This document shows, piece by piece, positions 4,614 through 8,952 of a DNA stretch of 8,952 bases; position 1 is the stretch's first letter; the number at the start of each line of letters is the position of its first letter. The DNA is taken from positions 1 through 8,952 of the forward strand of contig JABMQE010000056.1 of the NCBI GenBank assembly GCA_013203415.1, in the 5' to 3' direction. The notes under the pieces were generated by a model. That model had not been told where the DNA came from, ran no database searches, and worked only from the letters and a program-made list of their open reading frames with translations. Origin of the DNA: Candidatus Falkowiibacteriota bacterium (GTDB lineage: Bacteria; Patescibacteriota; Patescibacteriia; UBA2591; JABMQE01). The position numbers and the translations under genes were made by a program.

Positions 4614-5450
4614 TTCAACCGGCTCCACATAAAACCTATCTTCTTCGAAGCGAGATTCCAAGCCTTGCGAGGAATCGAGCGAAGACCCTGAGCGAGTCGG
4701 ACGAGCCGAAGGGTCGAAACGTGATTTTGGGGCATCTGCGTCTCTTCCCTTCCGCATATTTCTCATCTCTTTGTCGACGTCGTATTCGTCTTCTGGAGAC
4801 CCTGAGCGAACGGAGTGAGTCGAAGGGTCAACATCATATTCATCATCGCCTGCCTCACCATCAAAAGGTCGAGGACCTAAAGCCGCGTCGAAAGGAGGTA
4901 ATTCAACGTCCTTTTCCGTCTCGAACTGCGGAATTTCTACATCACCAGGAGGATCAAATTCATCATCATCGTCATCCTCATCATCGAGCTCAGACGGGTT
5001 ATCATCAAACTCTGCTCGGTCATCTCCCTTCCAGCTATTATGTCTAGCCCACTCGTCAATCTCTGCTCGTTTATCAAACTCATCCCCTGCCCTGAGTCGT
5101 ATCGAAGGGTCATCATCTCCTATCTCATAATCCCAGCCATCAACACCCGAAACATCCGAGTCCCGAGTTACGAGTTCCGAGTCCCGAAAATCAGGAATTT
5201 CTGGAATCTCTTCCTCCAATTGATTTAGCTTTTCTTGGTCGCTTTTCCATATTGCAATCTCGCGATTTATCTTATCCTGCATCTCGTCTTTTGTCAACCC
5301 TTGCACTCCAGATTTACCTAATATTAGCCCTTCATAATCCCTTAATCTCATCAAAACATAAGCCGGCCTCCCATTTTCCAAAACAACCGCCTTATCTCCT
5401 GTTCTTTCAATCAAATCAATAACATTTTGTAATTCACTCTCTTGTTGCAT
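4611..5450 (-). CDS. Phd/YefM-like antitoxin domain with a long acidic, repeat-laden tail
   Basis: Residues 4-45 (ESELQNVIDLIERTGDKAVV, then LENGRPAYVLMRLRDYEGLI) match the form of the Phd/YefM antitoxin N-terminal domain, which binds DNA and a partner toxin. After a possible helical linker (53-82), residues 83-279 are acidic and low in complexity, with runs of D and E (for example 156-165). This tail is not a known toxin-neutralising segment. It carries in-frame repeat peptides: DPSIRLRAG (114-122), DPSTHSVRSGS (208-218) and DPSARPTRSGS (246-256), plus a doubled CCGAGTCCCGA coding RDSELVTRDSD (89-99). The gene starts 1 base after the hicA-like stop at 5452, so it belongs to that operon. No toxin of the Doc/YoeB type adjoins it. 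It may be a DNA-binding regulator; exact role unknown. Confidence 0.8.
   Translation of the reverse strand: MQQESELQNVIDLIERTGDKAVVLENGRPAYVLMRLRDYEGLILGKSGVQGLTKDEMQDKINREIAIWKSDQEKLNQLEEEIPEIPDFRDSELVTRDSDVSGVDGWDYEIGDDDPSIRLRAGDEFDKRAEIDEWARHNSWKGDDRAEFDDNPSELDDEDDDDDEFDPPGDVEIPQFETEKDVELPPFDAALGPRPFDGEAGDDEYDVDPSTHSVRSGSPEDEYDVDKEMRNMRKGRDADAPKSRFDPSARPTRSGSSLDSSQGLESRFEEDRFYVEPVE
4684..4715. repeat. Palindromic repeat copy R3, inside the Phd-like gene
   Basis: GACCCT...AGGGTC ends around GAGCGAGTCGGACGAGCCGA. Read on the minus strand as DPSARPTRSGS. It is 114 bases (38 codons) from R4, so both are in the same frame. Confidence 0.88.
4798..4829. repeat. Palindromic repeat copy R4, inside the Phd-like gene
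   Basis: A 32-base copy with GACCCT/AGGGTC ends and core GAGCGAACGGAGTGAGTCGA, read as DPSTHSVRSGS. It is close to R1 in rplW. Confidence 0.88.
5090..5111. repeat. Short palindromic repeat copy R5, inside the Phd-like gene
   Basis: CCCTGAGTCGTATCGAAGGG is a shorter version of the family with the middle missing. It is read as DPSIRLRAG; its DPS start is in the same frame as in R3 and R4, while the end is shifted. Confidence 0.75.
5156..5187. repeat. Direct repeat CCGAGTCCCGA inside the Phd-like gene
   Basis: CCGAGTCCCGA occurs at 5156-5166 and 5177-5187, separated by GTTACGAGTT. It codes part of the acidic linker (RDSELVTRDSD). Confidence 0.7.
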
Positions 5451-5451
5451 A

Positions 5452-5694
5452 TTATTTCAAATTATAATACTTACTCCAAAAATCATCTTCGTTAATCTTA
5501 GCTAAATTCAAGACTCCTTTCAAGGTTCCTCTTGCGACTTCCTTATGGTTGGGCACTACCGTCATCCGCATACCAACAGAATCTGACTTCTGTAATTTAA
5601 TATGACTACCTTTTTGAGAAACCACCTTAAACCCAAAACCCTGTTCTAAGACTTTAATAATCTCTCTTGCTGAGAGAATTCTAGACTTAGACAT
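5452..5694 (-). CDS. HicA-family mRNA interferase toxin (second pair)
   Basis: HicA toxins are small dsRBD-like RNases that cut mRNA and halt translation. This 80-residue protein has the layout: LSAREIIKVLEQGFGFKVV (residues 7-25), the active-site GSH with His31, the basic-hydrophobic strand MRMTVVPNHKEVARGTLKGV (42-61) and a final helix. All key parts are intact, so it should be active. Its ATG lies inside the end of the antitoxin gene (8-base overlap), which points to translational coupling. It differs from the HicA at 6421-6627 except in the core, so it is a separate lineage rather than a recent copy. The Phd-like gene follows after 1 base. Confidence 0.88.
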   Translation of the reverse strand: MSKSRILSAREIIKVLEQGFGFKVVSQKGSHIKLQKSDSVGMRMTVVPNHKEVARGTLKGVLNLAKINEDDFWSKYYNLK

Positions 5695-5908
5695 TTTTTA
5701 ATTCCATAAAACTAAATAAAGTTCGTCCCCTGTCTTTTAGTTGCTTCCTTAACTCTTCGTCATCCTCAAAGTACAGCTCCAATGCCTCTATTAAATTTTT
5801 CTGGGCCTCCTCAATCGTTCTGCCTTGGGTGGTCACACCCGTTCTCATATCTGTAATTACGTACCAATCATCTTCCTGAACGATTGAAGCCACAAATTTA
5901 TAATTCAT
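5687..5908 (-). CDS. HicB-like antitoxin, short form (second pair)
   Basis: HicB antitoxins block the HicA partner with a partial RNase H fold. This 73-residue protein has the UPF0150/HicB core: FVASIVQEDDWYVITDMRTG (5-24), VTTQGRTIEEAQKNLIEALE (25-44), LYFEDDEELRKQL. The usual SQGDT turn is altered to TQGRT. There is no C-terminal helix-turn-helix or ribbon-helix-helix domain, so it probably cannot repress its own operon as full-length HicB does; regulation by the nearby Phd-like protein is a possibility but only inference. It comes before the toxin gene and overlaps it by 8 bases. A TATAAC lies upstream without a -35 box, and no Shine-Dalgarno site is visible. Confidence 0.82.
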   Translation of the reverse strand: MNYKFVASIVQEDDWYVITDMRTGVTTQGRTIEEAQKNLIEALELYFEDDEELRKQLKDRGRTLFSFMELKNV

Positions 5909-5931
5909 TTTCTTGTTATAAACTATTTAAA

Positions 5932-6414
5932 CTATAATTCTTCAAAAGCTTCTAACTCTAAATAATATTCATCTCTGCTAATTTTATATTCCTTCACCCT
6001 TAACGTTCCAACAACACGATATCTCTTCCCTTTTTCAAATGGATAACAAGAAATATCACATTCACCACCCCCACAACCAACCTCTTTACCATCATACAAA
6101 TAGCCGAACAATCCCTGATTTTCAACAGCTTCATTACCAACAACAAGCAATACGTTCTCATCATCAATCTCTAATCCAACACCGCCCCCGCAGGAATTGC
6201 AACACTCGCAAGCCATCTGCGTGCATGCCACCTGGTATAAACCAGCTTTGCCGGAAACAACAATCTGCTTCCCAACTAATGACTCTCTATTATCCCAAAC
6301 CTCTTTGGGGGTGTAACCAGTATCACCATCATTACCTAAAATACTACAACCACTAAACAAAACTAATAAAGATAAAACAATAATAACTTTTTTTATTTTT
6401 ATTTTATTAGTGAT
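5932..6414 (-). CDS. Putative Cys-rich lipoprotein lacking a standard start codon
   Basis: The frame from the hicA-like stop (TAG, 6423-6421) to the stop at 5932 is open. The only standard start is TTG at 6360, which would remove a clear lipoprotein signal: in frame upstream are KIKIKK, a hydrophobic run VIIVLSLLVL, and the lipobox FSGC. No ATG, GTG or TTG lies in frame before it. AAGGAAAG (6433-6426) is 11 bases before an in-frame ATC (6414), the start I favour (160 residues); ATA codons at 6402 and 6396 are alternatives. The mature part holds two Cys groups, CTQMACECCNSCGGG and GCGGGECDISC, amid short strands (KQIVVSGKAGLY, KRYRVVGTLRVKEY, YYLELEAFEEL) that suggest a small beta barrel. The function is unknown; it would be exported and disulfide-bonded or metal-binding. 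An assembly error or point mutation in the start codon is possible. Confidence 0.68.
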   Translation of the reverse strand: MTNKIKIKKVIIVLSLLVLFSGCSILGNDGDTGYTPKEVWDNRESLVGKQIVVSGKAGLYQVACTQMACECCNSCGGGVGLEIDDENVLLVVGNEAVENQGLFGYLYDGKEVGCGGGECDISCYPFEKGKRYRVVGTLRVKEYKISRDEYYLELEAFEEL

Positions 6415-6420
6415 TAAATA

Positions 6421-6627
6421 CTATTCTTTCCTTTTTATCATTTTAAAAGCAGTTTTTACTATTTTTGAATGTAAAATTTTCCCTCTATGAAATGGGATAA
6501 CAATTCTTAGACCCTTAACATTTTTATAAATCATATGACTGCCAGATTTACGCACCAACCTAAAATCCGCCTTCTCCACAACTTTTATTAATTCAGAAGC
6601 AGTCAATCTCGGTAATTTTCCATCCAT
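6421..6627 (-). CDS. HicA-family mRNA interferase toxin (first pair)
   Basis: A 68-residue HicA/YcfA-type protein: PRLTASELIKVVEKADFRLV (6-25), RKSGSHMIYK with the active-site His31, then the strand LRIVIPFHRGKILHSKIVKT (40-59) and a closing basic helix. The catalytic GSH motif is intact. It starts 9 bases after its antitoxin gene, in the reversed antitoxin-first order common for short HicB forms. Its tail codons supply the AAGGAAAG that may serve as ribosome-binding site for the lipoprotein gene. It is distinct from the HicA at 5452-5694. Confidence 0.9.
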   Translation of the reverse strand: MDGKLPRLTASELIKVVEKADFRLVRKSGSHMIYKNVKGLRIVIPFHRGKILHSKIVKTAFKMIKRKE

Positions 6628-6636
6628 AAAATTAAT

Positions 6637-6864
6637 TTAAATGGAAATCCCTACTGTAGTCAAACTTACAGAGTCCGATTTCGAAGAACGCATCTCATCC
6701 TCTGTCATATCCTCCACATATAACTCAACCGCTTCCTTTATATTACTTAAGGCCTCTTGGTAAGTGTCACCCTGGCTCATACATCCATCCAATTGCGGGC
6801 AATACACAAAATACCCATCCTCGTCACGCTCAACTACAATTGGAAATTGATAATATTTTTTCAT
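6637..6864 (-). CDS. HicB-like antitoxin, short form (first pair)
   Basis: This 75-residue protein is a textbook UPF0150/HicB core: FPIVVERDEDGYFVYCPQLD (7-26), GCMSQGDTYQEALSNIKEAV (27-46), ELYVEDM. As in the second pair, no DNA-binding C-terminal domain is present. It should form the neutralising complex with the HicA encoded next. It opens the accessory cassette and has its own consensus promoter at 6873-6901; the predicted transcript starts within a few bases of the ATG and there is no Shine-Dalgarno site, so it is probably translated as a leaderless message. Confidence 0.92.
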   Translation of the reverse strand: MKKYYQFPIVVERDEDGYFVYCPQLDGCMSQGDTYQEALSNIKEAVELYVEDMTEDEMRSSKSDSVSLTTVGISI

Positions 6865-6872
6865 ACAGTTAA

Positions 6873-6901
6873 ATTATAGTTTCAAACCCCCTAAAAGTCA
6901 A
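6873..6901 (-). promoter_or_regulatory. Sigma-70-type promoter of the toxin-antitoxin cassette
   Basis: TTGACT (6901-6896), 17 bases, TATAAT (6878-6873) on the minus strand, 11 of 12 consensus positions. The start of transcription would fall near 6867-6866, two or three bases before the hicB ATG at 6864. It lies in the 91-base gap after fusA, so the cassette need not depend on the fusA transcript. Confidence 0.75.
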
Positions 6902-6955
6902 ATCACATATATCAAAACAGAAACACAACAAGTTACTATAAGTTACAATCAACAA

Positions 6956-8952
6956 TTAACCCTTCTCTCCCCCAGTCCTCTCCTCAATAATCCCTGCTGC
7001 CACATTCTTCGGCACCTCGGCATAATTTCCAAACTCCATACTATAGCTAGCCCGTCCTTGGGTCATAGACCGTAAATCAGTTGCATAGCCAAACATTTCT
7101 GCCAAAGGCACATGAGCGCTAACCACTTTAACATTACCCCTATCATTCATCTCATCGATCTGGGCTCTTTTAGAATTTAAATTGCCAATCACATCACCCA
7201 TATAATCTTCCGGCATTACCACATCAACTTTCATAACCGGCTCCAAAAGCACCATGCCTGCCCGCTCGGCTCCGCTTCTAATCGCCCGCGATCCTGCAAT
7301 CTTAAACGCCGCTTCGCTCGAATCCACATCATGATAAGACCCGTCAAAAACCGTCACCTTAATATCAACCAAAGGATAGCCAGCCAAAACTCCATTGTCC
7401 ATTGCTTCTTTAACACCCTTTTTTATTGCTGGAATATATTCCTTTGGAATCGACCCGCCCTTAACCTCGTCCACAAATTCGAACCCCTCTCCTCTTTCCA
7501 CCGGCTCTAAACGCAGTAAACAATGGCCATACTGCCCCCTTCCACCGGATTGATGAATATATTTTCCTTCAACCTCTGCCTGCGCAGTAATGGTTTCTTT
7601 ATAAGCTACCTGCGGTTTGCCTACGTTTGCTTCCACACTAAACTCCCGTTTCATCCTTTCTACCAAAACTTCTAAATGCAACTCACCCATGCCCGAAATT
7701 ATGGTTTGCATTGTTTCTTCATCTGTTCTAATTTGAAAAGTTGGATCCTCTTCTGCCAACTTCTGCAAAGCAGTTCCCATTTTCTCTTGGTCTGCTTTTG
7801 TTTTTGGCTCAATCGCAATCGAAATAACAGGATCCGGAAACTCAATCGACTCCAAAACAATCGGATTCCCCGGGTCGCACAAGGTATGGCCAGTTGAAGT
7901 ATTTTTAAGTCCAACCGCGCCCGCAATCTCGCCCGCAAACATTTCTTCTACATCCTCTCTGGAATTCGCATGCAACCTTAAAATCCTTCCGATTCTCTCC
8001 TTTTCTCCGCTGGATGTATTTAAAACATAAGAACCTGCTTTTAAGGTTCCCGAATAAATTCTAAAAAATGTTAAAGTGCCGACAAACGGGTCTGCCGCCA
8101 CCTTAAACGCCAAAGCCGAAAATGGCTCGCTATCACTTGCTTTTCTTTGCATCTTCTCGTCCGGGTTTTTTGGATTAAATCCCTCTACTGCCGGAACATC
8201 AACTGGTGTTGGCAAATATTCGCAAACCGCATCCAGCACTGGTTGAACCCCGATGTTTTTTAAAGCGCTGCCTGCAAAAACCGGAAATATCTCGGTTGTA
8301 ATCACTGCCTTGCGCAAAGCTCTTTTTAGTTCGTCTGGCGAAACTTCCTCGCCATTCAAATATTTTTCCATTGCCACTTCGTCATTTTCCACAATCTTTT
8401 CTATCATCTCTGCTCTGTATTTTTCAACCGTTTCTTTCATATCATCCGGAATTGGAATCTCGTTAATCTCCTCTCCATTAGCACCCTTAAACTCATGGGC
8501 TTTCTGCTCTATTAAATCAATAACACCCGAAAGTTCATTTTCCGCCCCAATCGGCAAACCAACAGCTACTGCCTTAGGGCTTAATCTATCGCGAATACTT
8601 TCCAAGCTCGCAAAAAAATCCGCTCCTAATTTATCCATTTTATTTATAAAACACATTCTTGGCACCTTGTATTTTTCTGCCTGATGCCAGACCGTCTCGC
8701 TCTGCGGCTCTACTCCAGCTTCACCGTCAAGCACAATCACAGCACCATCAAGAACTCTAAGCGACCTCTCGACTTCAGCCGTAAAGTCCACATGCCCCGG
8801 AGTATCAATAATATTAACTTGGCAATCTTGCCAAAAGCAGGTTGTCGCCGCCGAAGTAATCGTAATGCCCCTTTCCTTTTCCTGCTCCATCCAGTCCATA
8901 TCAGCTTCGCCTTTATGCGTTTCCCCAATCTTATGTTTTTTCCAAGTATAAA
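6956..8952 (-). CDS. fusA: Translation elongation factor G (EF-G), missing its N-terminus at the right edge
   Basis: EF-G is the GTPase that drives ribosomal translocation and, with RRF, ribosome recycling. The frame runs off the right edge; 664 residues are visible and about 40-45 are missing, including the P-loop. The visible part begins YTWKKHKIGETHKGEAD and continues MDWMEQEKERGITIT (18-32). It then has DTPGH (49-53), NKMD (103-106), GSALKN (227-232), MGELHLEV (421-428), the domain IV tip YHDVDSS (539-545) and the domain V stretch GDVIGNLNSKRAQ. All are intact with no frameshift. The true start is outside the window, so the internal ATG at 8899 is not the start. No terminator is visible after the stop; the cassette promoter begins 55 bases on. 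Confidence 0.99.
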   Translation of the reverse strand, partial: YTWKKHKIGETHKGEADMDWMEQEKERGITITSAATTCFWQDCQVNIIDTPGHVDFTAEVERSLRVLDGAVIVLDGEAGVEPQSETVWHQAEKYKVPRMCFINKMDKLGADFFASLESIRDRLSPKAVAVGLPIGAENELSGVIDLIEQKAHEFKGANGEEINEIPIPDDMKETVEKYRAEMIEKIVENDEVAMEKYLNGEEVSPDELKRALRKAVITTEIFPVFAGSALKNIGVQPVLDAVCEYLPTPVDVPAVEGFNPKNPDEKMQRKASDSEPFSALAFKVAADPFVGTLTFFRIYSGTLKAGSYVLNTSSGEKERIGRILRLHANSREDVEEMFAGEIAGAVGLKNTSTGHTLCDPGNPIVLESIEFPDPVISIAIEPKTKADQEKMGTALQKLAEEDPTFQIRTDEETMQTIISGMGELHLEVLVERMKREFSVEANVGKPQVAYKETITAQAEVEGKYIHQSGGRGQYGHCLLRLEPVERGEGFEFVDEVKGGSIPKEYIPAIKKGVKEAMDNGVLAGYPLVDIKVTVFDGSYHDVDSSEAAFKIAGSRAIRSGAERAGMVLLEPVMKVDVVMPEDYMGDVIGNLNSKRAQIDEMNDRGNVKVVSAHVPLAEMFGYATDLRSMTQGRASYSMEFGNYAEVPKNVAAGIIEERTGGEKG

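Noticed and set aside
5461..5466. TATAAT upstream of the Phd-like gene
   Set aside because: Lies inside the hicA-like coding end with no -35 box at 16-18 bases.
8253..8684. Open frame of 143 codons on the plus strand inside fusA
   Set aside because: It is the antisense shadow of the conserved EF-G frame and has no family features.
1..8952. No TGA among the 13 visible stop codons (8 TAA, 5 TAG), a possible sign of UGA recoding
   Set aside because: If UGA were read as Gly or Trp, in-frame TGA should appear in fusA and tuf; both are complete without any, so low use of TGA as stop is enough.
1..8952. tRNA, rRNA or insertion sequence
   Set aside because: I found no cloverleaf, rRNA segment, transposase or terminal inverted repeats with target duplication.

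Overview
The window holds a rearranged str–S10 ribosomal and translation-factor cluster. All but one of its genes lie on the minus strand, so they read from right to left: fusA (cut by the right edge), an accessory cassette of five genes, tuf, a small Cys-rich membrane protein, rpsJ, rplC, rplD, and the first 29 codons of rplW at the left edge. The gene set, the AT-rich spacers, the rarity of Shine-Dalgarno (SD) sequences and the many short palindromic intergenic repeats look most like a Candidate Phyla Radiation (Patescibacteria) genome, probably Parcubacteria-like. That placement is inference from gene style; no 16S or other marker is present.

Right part (8952-4611): EF-G is followed by a promoter (TTGACT-N17-TATAAT) whose predicted start of transcription almost coincides with the first codon of a HicB-type antitoxin. 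Then come a HicA-type toxin, a Cys-rich putative lipoprotein with no normal start codon, a second and different HicB/HicA pair that overlaps by 8 bases, and a Phd/YefM-like antitoxin domain with a long acidic tail. In most bacteria fusA and tuf are adjacent, so this looks like a toxin-antitoxin-rich insertion between the two elongation factor genes.

Middle (4610-1994): a roughly 300-base leader with two strong hairpins precedes tuf. After tuf come a hairpin, a 98-residue Cys-rich membrane-anchored protein, and rpsJ. Between rpsJ and rplC lie a candidate transcription attenuator, with mutually exclusive antiterminator and terminator hairpins, and a cluster of TGCGAAA inverted repeats.

Left part (1993-1): rplC and rplD are separated by 433 bases. 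These hold a plus-strand gene for a 59-residue two-helix membrane protein, with the only perfect Shine-Dalgarno sequence in the window and its own strong terminator, followed by four small hairpins with TTTAG/CTAAAG cores. rplD probably has its own promoter. rplW starts 5 bases after rplD.

The most striking pattern is a family of palindromic repeats (CCCTGAGCGAG...CGAAGGG and CCCGA...TCGAGGG) found in spacers and also inside coding regions, in frame. Near-identical copies encode PSTRSARSGS in rplW, and PSTHSVRSGS and PSARPTRSGS in the Phd-like protein; a relative encodes IPRQSSGQ inside an expanded loop of ribosomal protein uL4. A second repeat encodes QENKKT in both uL3 and uL4. This resembles the protein-invading palindromic elements described in Rickettsia, here reaching core ribosomal proteins.
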